From: Sphingomonas sinipercae
Lineage (GTDB): Bacteria; Pseudomonadota; Alphaproteobacteria; Sphingomonadales; Sphingomonadaceae
NCBI RefSeq assembly: GCF_011302055.1
Contig: NZ_CP049871.1
Span: 1,694,501-1,758,500, forward strand
Reading direction: 5' to 3'
DNA length: 64,000 nt
Below, piece after piece: positions 43,633-54,565 of the stretch. The first letter of the stretch is position 1; each line of letters starts with the position of its first letter. The notes under the pieces are model-generated. The model worked only from the letters and a program-made list of their open reading frames with translations, made no database searches and had not been told where the DNA came from. The position numbers and the translations under genes are program-made.

Positions 43633-44343
43633 AAAGCTGAGCAGGAACGTGAACATGTTGATGAAGTCGAGGTAGAGGTTCAGCGCCCCCATGATCACGA
43701 CCTTGCCCATCATGTCCGTGCCCGCGACGTGGGCGTACATGCTCTTGATCTTCTGCGTGTCGTAAGCGGTCAGGCCAGCGAACAGCAGGACACCGATCGC
43801 GCTGATCGCCATCATCATCGCCGGCGATTGCAGGAACATGTTGATGACCATCGCCACCAGCAGGCCGATCACGCCCATGATCAGGAACGTACCGAACCCG
43901 CTCAGGTCGCGCTTGGTCGTGTAGCCGTAGAGGCTAAGACCGGCGAACCCGGCGGAAACCGCGAAGAAGGTCTGCGCGATCGACATCCCGGTGTAGACCA
44001 GGAAGATCGACGACAGCGACAGGCCCATGGTCACCGCAAATGCCCAGAACAAGGTCCGCAGCGTCCCGGTGGTCATGCGATTGAGGCCGAAGCTCATCGC
44101 CATCACGAAGCCAAGCGGCGCAAGCATGATCAGCCAGCGCAGCGGCGTGTTGAGTACTTGCTCCGCCAACCCGGACGAAGCGAACAGAAGCGCCACGAGG
44201 CCGGTCAGCAGCACGCCTGACGCCATGTAGTTGTAAACCGACAGCATGTAGGACCGAAGGCCCGCATCGCGGGCGGCGCGCGGGACCCCAACCGTCGCGG
44301 CTGGGCCTACGCCTGTCGTGCGCGGGTCGAACTGGTTCTGCAT
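43615..44343 (-). CDS. Bax inhibitor-1/YccA family membrane protein
   Basis: A 242-residue inner-membrane protein with seven predicted helices. It begins MQNQFDPRTTGVG with AGGAG 7 nt upstream. Family features are TGLVALLF, VYTGMSIAQTFFAVSAGFAG and the AYDTQKIKSMY segment with the conserved aspartate near the C-terminus, then LNLYLDFINMFTFLL. YccA inhibits the FtsH protease in E. coli. A possible heat-shock promoter lies 50-78 bp upstream and a terminator follows. Confidence 0.93.
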   Translation of the reverse strand: MQNQFDPRTTGVGPAATVGVPRAARDAGLRSYMLSVYNYMASGVLLTGLVALLFASSGLAEQVLNTPLRWLIMLAPLGFVMAMSFGLNRMTTGTLRTLFWAFAVTMGLSLSSIFLVYTGMSIAQTFFAVSAGFAGLSLYGYTTKRDLSGFGTFLIMGVIGLLVAMVINMFLQSPAMMMAISAIGVLLFAGLTAYDTQKIKSMYAHVAGTDMMGKVVIMGALNLYLDFINMFTFLLSFMGDRR

Positions 44344-44392
44344 TTCTACTCCTCTTCCGGGGGGCCTCGACGACACACCCCGACCTCTCCCT

Positions 44393-44421
44393 ATATCGGG
44401 GATGGCCAAGGGGCTTTCAAG
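44393..44421 (-). promoter_or_regulatory. possible RpoH (sigma-32) promoter of the Bax-inhibitor gene
   Basis: On the minus strand CTTGAAA (44421-44415) is followed after 13 nt by CCCCGATAT (44401-44393), close to the sigma-32 pattern CTTGAAA-N13-CCCCATNT. The site would start a leader of about 40 nt before the ATG at 44343. Heat-shock control would fit a partner of FtsH. Confidence 0.45.
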
Positions 44422-44498
44422 AAAAACCGGACGCAAACTCCTGCCTCGTCGTAAGCCCGTTTCTTGAGACCATCCCGCCTCCGGATGACAAATCGAAG

Positions 44499-45170
44499 TT
44501 ACCCTTCGTTCCGCCCTTCGACTTCGGCCCGCCAGACCCAGTAACTGTAAGCCACCGGAATGACCGCGACCACGGCAGTCACGGAGATGACGAGGGTGCC
44601 AACCAACGACGCAGGAACATCGGCCAAGGCGGCGATCAGCATGACGAGCCCGCCGGCGACGAACAGCTTTCCGCCAAGGCGATGGGTCTTGATCCACACC
44701 TCCTCGCTGGCCAGCGTCCACGGCGTCCTGATCCCGACCGTGTAGGTGCTTCGGGACTTCGACAATTGGTTGCCCAACAGCACGAACAGCGCCCCGACCC
44801 CGCCCAGGATCAAGGTTGCAGCCGACAGGTTCCAGCCCCGCGCCGCCGCAACGACCGCCAATTCGATGAGGGCGCTGATCAACAGCACTCCGGCCCAACC
44901 GGCAACGTAGAGCCCTTCGCTGCGCTCCAGCCCCTTCCGGCGCGGTTCGATTGCCGGCAGCAAGATGAAGAGCAGCGACACGCCCGCTGCGATCGCCGGC
45001 GGCGTGAGCAGCGCCGTCCATTTGCCCGAGAAGCTGTCGGGCTTTCCGTCCAGCCCCCAATGGGTGGGCAGTTGCATGTCGCCCGGCAGACCGGAACCGA
45101 CGACGAATGCGACAAGCAGCAAGCCGCCGATGACGGCCAACGACGCCCAAATCATGATCTTCCTGCTCAT
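44499..45170 (-). CDS. SdpI family membrane protein
   Basis: A 223-residue protein with six hydrophobic helices. The N-terminal DUF1648 part (MSRKIMIWASLAVIGGLLLV, LPTHWGLDGKPDSFSGKW) is followed by the SdpI domain (GNQLSKSRSTYTVGIRTPW). In Bacillus SdpI is the immunity protein against the SDP toxin and a signal sensor that sequesters SdpR. Most proteobacterial homologues have no toxin gene, and none is seen here. It overlaps the SdpR-like gene by 4 bp. Confidence 0.9.
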   Translation of the reverse strand: MSRKIMIWASLAVIGGLLLVAFVVGSGLPGDMQLPTHWGLDGKPDSFSGKWTALLTPPAIAAGVSLLFILLPAIEPRRKGLERSEGLYVAGWAGVLLISALIELAVVAAARGWNLSAATLILGGVGALFVLLGNQLSKSRSTYTVGIRTPWTLASEEVWIKTHRLGGKLFVAGGLVMLIAALADVPASLVGTLVISVTAVVAVIPVAYSYWVWRAEVEGRNEG

Positions 45171-45448
45171 GGTCCCACTTTCTCTTCGGGCGCGATCCCC
45201 ATGCGCCCCATGAATGCCATCAACACTTCCTCGAGAAGCGACAGGTTCAGGCTGTAGACGATGCTCGTTCCCTGCTTGTCGGCGTGGATCAGGCCGGCGT
45301 CGCGAAGCTTGGCGAAATGCGCGGACATGGTCGGCTTGCTGACATCGAACCGGTCGGCGATTTGGCCCGCCGTCGCACTTCCCTTTTTCAACAGCTCGAG
45401 GATTTCGCGCCGGGTCGGGTGCGCCAGCGCTTCGAACAGCTGGTTCAC
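45167..45448 (-). CDS. ArsR-family autorepressor, SdpR-like
   Basis: A 93-residue winged-helix repressor: MNQLFEALAHPTRREILELL, then TAGQIADRFDVSKPTMSAHF as recognition helix and TSIVYSLNLSLLEEVLMAFM at the end. It lacks metal-binding cysteines, like SdpR. Its GTG start overlaps the hydrolase stop by 4 bp and its stop overlaps the SdpI ATG by 4 bp, so all three are coupled. It probably binds the inverted repeat upstream of the operon. Confidence 0.93.
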   Translation of the reverse strand: MNQLFEALAHPTRREILELLKKGSATAGQIADRFDVSKPTMSAHFAKLRDAGLIHADKQGTSIVYSLNLSLLEEVLMAFMGRMGIAPEEKVGP

Positions 45449-46389
45449 CTGCCGCCCGGCAACACGAACGCAGCGACCGCATCGACGACGGCCGGGTCGA
45501 TCGGCAGTGAGGAATCGCCATAGCTCGCCTGATTGGCGGCGCGGTCGTCGGGAACCGACTTCAGCACATGGTTGGCATTCGGCGCGATCGCCAGCGTGGC
45601 GTCCGGCCGCGCGGCCTTGAGCGCTTCGGCATCGGCGACGCTGACCTGCAGGTCGCGGCCGCCCTGGACGATCAGCAACCGGCCTTTCGCCGTCGCCGCG
45701 AGGCGGGCCGGGTCGTACGAAAACAGGTCGCGGAAATAAGGCTGGACCGCGGCGCTAAACAGCATTTGCAGCGGCCGCGGCTTTGCCGACACATCGACAC
45801 TGCCCCCCTTCTCCAGCGCATCGATGGCTGCCAATGCGTCATCAAGCAGCGGTGCGTTGGCCGGGTTGGCCCGCAGCTGCGCGCGCATGATCGTGCCGAT
45901 CGGCCGTCCGGCGCCGGCGATCGATACGACGCCGCAAAGCCCCGGCGTTTGGGCAGCGGCAAGCGCGACGAGCGCGCCTTCGCTGTGCCCGGCAAGCCAT
46001 GCACATTTGGCGCCGGTAAGGCGCGTCGCTTCGGCGGCCCACTTGCGGGCGTCGGAAGCATATTCGGCGATGGTCACCTTGTTACCGTCGGGAACGGCCG
46101 CCTTGCTGCCGAACATGCCGCGCTTGTCGATGCGGATGCTGGCGACGCCTTTCGCCGCCAGGGCCTCAGCAAGCATCCTGTAGGAGCTTGCGGTGATCCC
46201 AAGCGGGTTGTTTCCGTCGCGGTCGGTCGGTCCGGAACCTGGAATGATGACGACGACCGGCGCGCCCTTGCCCGCCGCTTGGTAGACGCCGGCCAGCGCG
46301 CCTTGGGGGCCCGCAATTGTAATCTCGCGTCCTGGCGCAGCAGGCACCGCGACACTCAGGACTGCCGCCGCCAACATCGTCATAGCCAT
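45445..46389 (-). CDS. alpha/beta hydrolase, exported
   Basis: A 314-residue serine hydrolase with signal peptide MAMTMLAAAVLSVAVPAAPG. The oxyanion region is VVVIIPGSGPTDRDGNNP, the nucleophile elbow GHSEGALVALAAA, and the late His is in APNANHVLK. Substrate unknown. It is first in the operon hydrolase, SdpR-like, SdpI-like. GGAG 6 nt before the ATG lies against the inverted-repeat operator, so a bound repressor would also block the start region. Confidence 0.88.
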   Translation of the reverse strand: MAMTMLAAAVLSVAVPAAPGREITIAGPQGALAGVYQAAGKGAPVVVIIPGSGPTDRDGNNPLGITASSYRMLAEALAAKGVASIRIDKRGMFGSKAAVPDGNKVTIAEYASDARKWAAEATRLTGAKCAWLAGHSEGALVALAAAQTPGLCGVVSIAGAGRPIGTIMRAQLRANPANAPLLDDALAAIDALEKGGSVDVSAKPRPLQMLFSAAVQPYFRDLFSYDPARLAATAKGRLLIVQGGRDLQVSVADAEALKAARPDATLAIAPNANHVLKSVPDDRAANQASYGDSSLPIDPAVVDAVAAFVLPGGR

Positions 46390-46398
46390 CTCACTCTC

Positions 46399-46433
46399 CT
46401 TTTATTAGTCTTTAGTCTAACGACTAATAAAAG
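46399..46433 (-). promoter_or_regulatory. operator of the hydrolase/SdpR/SdpI operon (perfect 12-bp inverted repeat)
   Basis: CTTTTATTAGTC (46399-46410) and GACTAATAAAAG (46422-46433) are exact reverse complements around 11 nt. Within it TTAGTC-TAAC-GACTAA (46412-46427) forms a second palindrome. It is AT-rich in GC-rich DNA and ends 10 bp before the operon start codon. ArsR-type repressors bind such repeats, so this is the likely SdpR-like target. Confidence 0.78.
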
Positions 46434-46466
46434 GCAAGACACGATGCGCGAACTTTTCAGCGGATC

Positions 46467-46557
46467 GGAAAGGAAACGGGGAGCCACCTAAAGGGTAGGC
46501 GGCTCCCCTACACGGGAGAAACGGGGCTCCCGCTTTGCATTCCGCCCGAACGTGGGC
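46467..46557 (-). ncRNA. candidate structured RNA or terminator hairpins
   Basis: Three inverted repeats follow one another: 46478-46488 with 46498-46508 (11 bp), 46513-46518 with 46527-46532 (6 bp) and 46544-46547 with 46554-46557. The first stem has one mismatch as plus-strand RNA but only a G-U pair as minus-strand RNA. On the minus strand it is followed by GTTTCCTTTCC. This suggests the end of a short minus-strand transcript. I cannot link it to a known RNA family. Confidence 0.35.
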
Positions 46558-46772
46558 AGATCATACAGCTACGACGGTGAAGCCGGAGCGCTTGCTGAAA
46601 GGGGGTCGTTAAATCCGCCCGGCCGCGCCAGCCTGGCTCGACAAACCGCCGGATGCATCGACGAACCTCTCCTCAACTGCGCCCAAGCACCGGCAAAGCA
46701 TGGCAATTTCGGTTGCCAACACCCATCTGCGTTTCCGCGCGTTGACCGCCGCAGGGCAGCAGCGTAGCCTCA
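46558..46772. other. intergenic stretch with no clear gene
   Basis: Between the structured region and the LexA site of uvrA, short frames exist on both strands but none has a ribosome site or a protein-like composition. I see no promoter, repeat or RNA that I can support here. Confidence 0.5.
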
Positions 46773-46787
46773 GAACATAAACGGAAC
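46773..46787 (-). promoter_or_regulatory. LexA (SOS) box of uvrA
   Basis: GAAC-ATAAACG-GAAC reads GTTC-N7-GTTC on the minus strand, the direct-repeat LexA target of alphaproteobacteria. It ends 11 bp before the uvrA ATG. UvrA is a classical SOS gene. Confidence 0.82.
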
Positions 46788-46798
46788 GAAAAAGGCCG

Positions 46799-49780
<2,982 letters not shown>

Positions 49781-49889
49781 GGGTCGGAGCAATTCGGCGG
49801 CCGCTTTGAGCCGATCAGTTTCTCCCTAGACTAGACGCCACAAAGGCCTGATTGCATCATCTCAACTCGATAGATGAGGCGCAGAGGCA

Positions 49890-52343
49890 ATGGCTTTCCT
49901 AACCGCTGAACAGCTTGACCGAGCGGCCATTAGTCTCCGCGCCGGCGACTACAATTTGTTACTCGGTGCTGCCGCAAGCCTCGGCTCTAAGAACGCTGGC
50001 AACGTCGACCTGCCGTTAGCCGATCCATTCCGCTTAGAGCTTTGTAAGCTCAAGTCAGCGAAGACGGGGCACTCATTACAAAGAATATACCAGACTTTGA
50101 CCGCCGATGAGGTTGATCAACACGTCACGGCACGGTTTTCCGGGTCCGTGCCCGGCCCAGCACTGCGCGCGCTTCCCACGTTCATTTGGCGGCGAATCTT
50201 CACTCTAAACATCGATGACGCACTTGAGGCGGCTTATGCCACAGGCCAGCCGTACCAGCTTCCCGCCACTCGCAACTTTCGAGATGCTTACGAAGATGTC
50301 CGCGATCGCTCGCACGTCCCGATCATCCATCTACACGGCTTCGTGCAGAGGCCTGAGGATGGCTACATATTTTCTCGCGAAGCTTATCTGCAGATCATTA
50401 AGTCAGCCAATCCTTGGATGGTGGTCCTGTCCCAACTTCTCGCCAGCGAGCCGTTTTTTATCGTTGGATCATCCTTGGACGAGGTAGACCTCGACTTTTT
50501 CCTTTCTTTGCGGTCGCAGGCTACTACTCGAGGCGACAGAGGCCCCTCAATCTTAGTCGAGCCTTTTGGAGATGTAGTCACTGATGCAGAGTGCGAACGG
50601 CTCGGGTTGCTACGTTTCCCGGGCACATCGGAAGAGTTCATTGAATACATCGATAGCAATATCCGGACCCGTCCACGTCCTCACGAACTTGTGCCGGCGG
50701 ATGATCGAGCCATATTCATCGAGGACATATCGACGCAAGACGTAAGTAGTTTCTATACGGACTTTGAGAAAGTTCCCGCAGCGGCTGTCCCTGACACGCA
50801 TAACCCTCGCTTTTTCTTTGGTCACGCTCCCACTTGGAGTGACCTGGGCCAGCAGTACGACATCGCTCGACCAGTAAACACCAATGTCTTAAAGGCGGTG
50901 GAAAGTTGTTTTACCGGCGCAAGTAACAGGAGACTGGTGTTCCTTTCTGACCACGTCGGTATCGGAAAGACGACAACGTTGCGCCGAGTTGGCTATGATT
51001 TCGCTCGACAAGGTACTGTCGTGCTTGCTTGTTCTGCTGTGAGCCGGCTTGAGCCGAAGTTCACAGCTTCCATGCTGGATAGAATAGCTGGTCGCTGCCT
51101 AGTACTCGTTGATGACTTCGCTGATCAGGTTTACTCAATCGAAAGCGTGTTAAAACTTACAACGAAGAGTGATTTGGTCTTTTTGGCTGCAGAACGCTCA
51201 TATCGGCATCGCTTCGTTAGTGAAGTGCTAGCGGGCACAAAGTTTGATACGGAGCGATCTCCTGCATTGGGTGAGCTTGAGGCCGAGCAATTGATTAACA
51301 CTTATGTGGAGGCAGGTCTTGTTGGATCGGGTACTATCATCACCGACAAAAAAGGGTCGATCAGCTCTTTAAAAGGAGAACCGATCGCTGTCGCATGCTG
51401 CAGGATTCTCAATGATCTGCGACCCCTCGACCGCATCGTCGATTCGTTGATTGCAGAGGCAAATCGCATCGATCGTATGCGATACTTGACCGCGGCCCTT
51501 GCTCAATACTGCACGAAGAGTGGCATCAAGTTCGATTTGCTGATTGCTGCAAGTTCAGGCGCAGCAATCAGCGGTCAATTTAATGCGATGCATCCGCTGC
51601 CGTTGACCTACTCCGAAGAACCTACACGGAATTACGTAGTGCCTCTCAATGGCACGCTGGCAACTCGAATACTTGAGGTAACTGCTGAGCGTTATCCGGA
51701 CGACCTCTTTGGAGTGTTTGTGGGACTAGGGAAGGCTATCGCGCCCCGAGTCAATCGGAAGACAATTGTGCAGAGAACCCCGGAGGCACGTCTGGCGGCC
51801 CGGCTGTTTGACTTAGATCAAGTGGTCGAGCGATTTCTCGGCGATCGCGCGGGCGAACTATACGAAGAAGTCGAGGATGAATGGCGCTGGAACTCAAGAT
51901 ACTGGGAGCAAGTTGCGCTTTTGTATCTTTACCGATCTCAAAACTCAGAAAATGGTAGCGAAGACTTCCGAGGCGCGCTGGACCTCGCCATAGGTCATGC
52001 AAGGCATGCCGTTTCAATCGAGCGGCATCCGCTAACACTCACTACGTTGGCGAAGATTTTGTTCAGTGAAGCGGCTGTAGCTGATAACGCTGACGCTCTG
52101 TTGACCGAGGCCATGGCTAGTGTGGGAGAAGCCATCAGCATAGAGAAGCGACGTAACCGTTCGAGTGTGCACCCATACATGGTGCTGTTTCAGGGCCTCA
52201 GAACGTTGCCCACGTCGTCTGCTCTCAGGGAAAGCGATTTGGCAGTCGTGCAAGCCCACGTGCGTGAGGCGATGCGTCGCTTTCCCCGCGACGCTGAGAT
52301 GCAAGCGTTGGCGAATGAGGTGCAAGAACGACTGCATGGCTGA
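49890..52343 (+). CDS. SIR2-like domain plus P-loop (STAND-type) NTPase protein, probable anti-phage defence
   Basis: An 817-residue protein in three parts. Residues 1-260 form a SIR2-like NAD-binding domain: LLLGAAASLG (23-32), the TxNxD motif in FTLNIDDALEAAY (104-116), the catalytic histidine in IIHLHGF (145-151) and FIVGSSLDEVDL (190-201). Residues about 340-560 are a P-loop NTPase with Walker A DHVGIGKTTTL (354-364) and Walker B CLVLVDDFAD (403-412). The rest, to 817, is helical and repeat-like and may sense a trigger. This design matches SIR2-STAND immune proteins such as the Avs5 type, which degrade NAD after phage detection. Lower GC and more A/T-ending codons than its neighbours suggest transfer. 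A GCAGAGG site precedes the ATG. No partner gene is adjacent, so it probably acts alone. Confidence 0.85.
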   Translation: MAFLTAEQLDRAAISLRAGDYNLLLGAAASLGSKNAGNVDLPLADPFRLELCKLKSAKTGHSLQRIYQTLTADEVDQHVTARFSGSVPGPALRALPTFIWRRIFTLNIDDALEAAYATGQPYQLPATRNFRDAYEDVRDRSHVPIIHLHGFVQRPEDGYIFSREAYLQIIKSANPWMVVLSQLLASEPFFIVGSSLDEVDLDFFLSLRSQATTRGDRGPSILVEPFGDVVTDAECERLGLLRFPGTSEEFIEYIDSNIRTRPRPHELVPADDRAIFIEDISTQDVSSFYTDFEKVPAAAVPDTHNPRFFFGHAPTWSDLGQQYDIARPVNTNVLKAVESCFTGASNRRLVFLSDHVGIGKTTTLRRVGYDFARQGTVVLACSAVSRLEPKFTASMLDRIAGRCLVLVDDFADQVYSIESVLKLTTKSDLVFLAAERSYRHRFVSEVLAGTKFDTERSPALGELEAEQLINTYVEAGLVGSGTIITDKKGSISSLKGEPIAVACCRILNDLRPLDRIVDSLIAEANRIDRMRYLTAALAQYCTKSGIKFDLLIAASSGAAISGQFNAMHPLPLTYSEEPTRNYVVPLNGTLATRILEVTAERYPDDLFGVFVGLGKAIAPRVNRKTIVQRTPEARLAARLFDLDQVVERFLGDRAGELYEEVEDEWRWNSRYWEQVALLYLYRSQNSENGSEDFRGALDLAIGHARHAVSIERHPLTLTTLAKILFSEAAVADNADALLTEAMASVGEAISIEKRRNRSSVHPYMVLFQGLRTLPTSSALRESDLAVVQAHVREAMRRFPRDAEMQALANEVQERLHG

Positions 52344-52388
52344 GCTTGTCTAAGCCGGCTTGCTAGGGCGCGGGGAAACGGGAGCCTC

Positions 52389-53228
52389 TCACAGCGGCAA
52401 CTCGCTGGGCGTAATCGCACATCCAAAAAGCCGCCGCACCGCCGGCCCCTCCTCGCCCGTCTCCCGCGCCTCGTCGCACGCCGCCACATACTCCTGCCCG
52501 CGATCGCGTCCGCAGCCGACCATGTCCGGGATGCACCCGCCCTCGGCGGTCAGCAGCATGTCGGGCTCGACCATCCGCACCGGATAGGGCTCATTGTCCT
52601 GCGGCTTCATCTCCAGCGCCCTGGCCCAGTCGACCGGCCCGCACAGCGCCTCCCACGCCGCTTGCTTCGCCTCGTCGGCGCATAAGGTGAACAGGTAGAG
52701 CCGCCGCGCGCGTAGCAGGCGGTCGCGGATGCGCGCCCGCGCCGCTTCATAGTCCTCGCGCTCCCGCGCCAGGTCCGCCTCCTGGTCTTCCTTGCTGCGC
52801 CCGGATGGTCCAGCCGATCCATGACGCCCCGCCCGCGCCTCCAACCGCCCCTTCGTCCGCTCGCGCTCGGCCGCTTTTTCCTTCTCGGCAAAGATCGCCA
52901 GCGCCGCATCCCATGCCTTGCTGAAGCTCTCGCCGCCCTTGGCGGTGCGCAGCTTCATCGCCCCGCGGTCGTCGCGGCCGATGGCGATCCCCGCGCGCTT
53001 GGGGCTGCCGGTGATGGCCAGCGCGACGATGAACGCGCGCTGCTGATCGGGCGTCCAGTTGCCGACCTGCGGCCGCCGCGGCACCGGCGCGAAATGCAGG
53101 ATGTCGCCGACCTCGGCGAACTGTCCCTCGCCCGCCGCCCCTTGCGCTCGGCAACTGTCGCAGATCACCGGCAATACCGGGGTCGGCAGGCTGGACGCCC
53201 GCCCGGAATCGTCTTCCGGAATCGTCAT
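52389..53228 (-). CDS. hypothetical protein with possible helix-turn-helix and coiled coil (279 aa)
   Basis: I do not recognise a named family with certainty. Residues about 55-105 (WTPDQQRAFIVALAITGSPK, then AWDAALAIF) resemble a short sphingomonad helix-turn-helix that starts with a W/FTP-x-x-QRAFI pattern and is often linked to phage-like proteins. A charged coiled-coil-like segment follows (about 110-170), then a cysteine-containing C-terminal part. Good ribosome site AGGAGAGAGTCGA before the ATG. Its 3' end faces the SIR2 gene 45 bp away. Confidence 0.62.
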   Translation of the reverse strand: MTIPEDDSGRASSLPTPVLPVICDSCRAQGAAGEGQFAEVGDILHFAPVPRRPQVGNWTPDQQRAFIVALAITGSPKRAGIAIGRDDRGAMKLRTAKGGESFSKAWDAALAIFAEKEKAAERERTKGRLEARAGRHGSAGPSGRSKEDQEADLAREREDYEAARARIRDRLLRARRLYLFTLCADEAKQAAWEALCGPVDWARALEMKPQDNEPYPVRMVEPDMLLTAEGGCIPDMVGCGRDRGQEYVAACDEARETGEEGPAVRRLFGCAITPSELPL

Positions 53229-53346
53229 TCGACTCTCTCCTTTTTGAACGGCGCATCTCGGTTAAGGTCCGGCCCGCCGCCATTCGGGCAGGCCGATGCA
53301 ACCATGCCCCCCGCCCTTCGTCTGTCGACCAAAGGGAGATTCCGGC

Positions 53347-53733
53347 ATGAGCATTTTCGGCAAGATCAAGGACGCCATCTTCGGCCACAAGGACAAGGCG
53401 CAGCCCGCGCCGCAGGCACAGCCCCAGGCCGCCCCGCAAACGCAGCAGCAGGCCCCGGCACCCGCGCCCCAGCAGCAGGTCGATGTCGACGCGGTGCTGG
53501 CGCAGATGGCGGCGCAGAAGGGGCAGGAGCTCAATTACCAGAGCTCGATCGTCGACCTGATGAAGCTGCTCGACCTCGATTCCAGCCTCGACAACCGCAA
53601 GGAACTGGCGACCGAGCTCGGCTACACCGGCGAAAAGGACGGCAGCGCCGAAATGAACATCTGGCTGCACAAGGCGGTGATGCAGGAACTTGAAAAGAAC
53701 GGCGGCAAGGTCTCCGCCGCGCTCCGCGACTGA
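53347..53733 (+). CDS. DUF3597 domain-containing protein
   Basis: A 128-residue protein. It starts MSIFGKIKDAIFGHK, has a glutamine/proline/alanine linker (about 18-46) and ends in the DUF3597 domain (SSIVDLMKLLDLDSSLDNRK, then GYTGEKDGSAEMNIWLHKAV). Function of the domain is unknown; it resembles LysM-associated and phage-like small folds. GGGAG lies 6-10 nt before the ATG. A bidirectional stem-loop follows the stop. Confidence 0.88.
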   Translation: MSIFGKIKDAIFGHKDKAQPAPQAQPQAAPQTQQQAPAPAPQQQVDVDAVLAQMAAQKGQELNYQSSIVDLMKLLDLDSSLDNRKELATELGYTGEKDGSAEMNIWLHKAVMQELEKNGGKVSAALRD

Positions 53734-53736
53734 CGC

Positions 53737-53767
53737 GAAAAGGGCCGGCGCAACGCTCGCCGGCCCT
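53737..53767 (-). terminator. terminator between the DUF3597 gene and the convergent exported protein gene
   Basis: AGGGCCGGCG (53741-53750... wait-free 10-bp stem) pairs exactly with CGCCGGCCCT around 7 nt. On the minus strand it is followed by TTTT, so it mainly ends the minus-strand gene; the plus side has no T-run. Confidence 0.75.
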
Positions 53768-53794
53768 CCCCATTAATTGGTCTGGAAACGCAGC

Positions 53795-54337
53795 TTAAAG
53801 CGCTGCGATTTTCAAATCTTCGTCCAGGAATGCCTTCACGCCCGCCCCTGCCGGGATGCTGGCGCTGGTGCCGGTGACGAAAAAGCCCGCGACCGGGACC
53901 AGTGCGATCGCAGCGACAACGCCGGCGGTGCCGGTGACGCCCTTGTCGTCGAACGTGCCGGTTAGCCGGATCAGCCGGTCGCCGACGCGGACGTTGAGCA
54001 CGCGCGCTTCGATGCGGCCGGATTTGCCCCACATGCCCTTGTTGCGCACGTCGGTGATCTCCGCTTCCGCCGGGCTTCCGGCCGGAATGACGACCCGGGT
54101 GCCAAGGCGAACGTCGGACGTGACCGTCAGGCGAACGCGTTGCCCGACACGCAGCTTCTTGCCGGCGGTGGTGATCCCTTCGGCCATGGTCAGCGGCACA
54201 TCGGTGCCGGCGCGCAGCACGTCACCGGCGGCGGGCGCCAGGATGACCGCTTGCGCGGCGGGCGCAGCGATGGGTTGAGCGGGCGCGGCGGATTGCGCCG
54301 CGGCGAGCGCCGCAAGCGGGACAAACAGAAACGACAT
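53795..54337 (-). CDS. exported hypothetical protein (180 aa)
   Basis: A secreted or membrane-linked protein with signal peptide MSFLFVPLAALAAAQSAAPA and an Ala/Pro-rich spacer. The core is beta-rich (KLRVGQRVRLTVTSDVRLGT, RIEARVLNVRVGDRLIRLTG). A second hydrophobic stretch (VVAAIALVPVAGFFVTG, about residues 140-156) with small residues may cross the membrane. VIPAGSPAEAEIT recalls the VirB10/TrbI-like barrel strands, but length is too short for that family. Function unknown. A terminator follows. Confidence 0.7.
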   Translation of the reverse strand: MSFLFVPLAALAAAQSAAPAQPIAAPAAQAVILAPAAGDVLRAGTDVPLTMAEGITTAGKKLRVGQRVRLTVTSDVRLGTRVVIPAGSPAEAEITDVRNKGMWGKSGRIEARVLNVRVGDRLIRLTGTFDDKGVTGTAGVVAAIALVPVAGFFVTGTSASIPAGAGVKAFLDEDLKIAAL

Positions 54338-54565
54338 TGATGAACTCCCCCAGGTTACGCGCCCCTTCCCCCGAGCGGGACGCAGCGGAAACGTGCATCG
54401 AAAGGCCCGCCGAGTAAAGCGGGGCGGTTCAACGGCTCTCCAGGCCGCCGATGAACCTAGCCCGCTGCCACGGTTGTTTTCGGTTCATGCGACCAACCGC
54501 GCAGCCGAAACGTTCTTGTCCTTGAACTCCCCCGGCGTTCCCCGGCGGAGACGAGGACCAGTTTG

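Noticed and set aside
52389..53228. Second gene of a SIR2 defence operon
   Set aside because: It is on the opposite strand, ends toward the SIR2 gene, and has host-like high GC.
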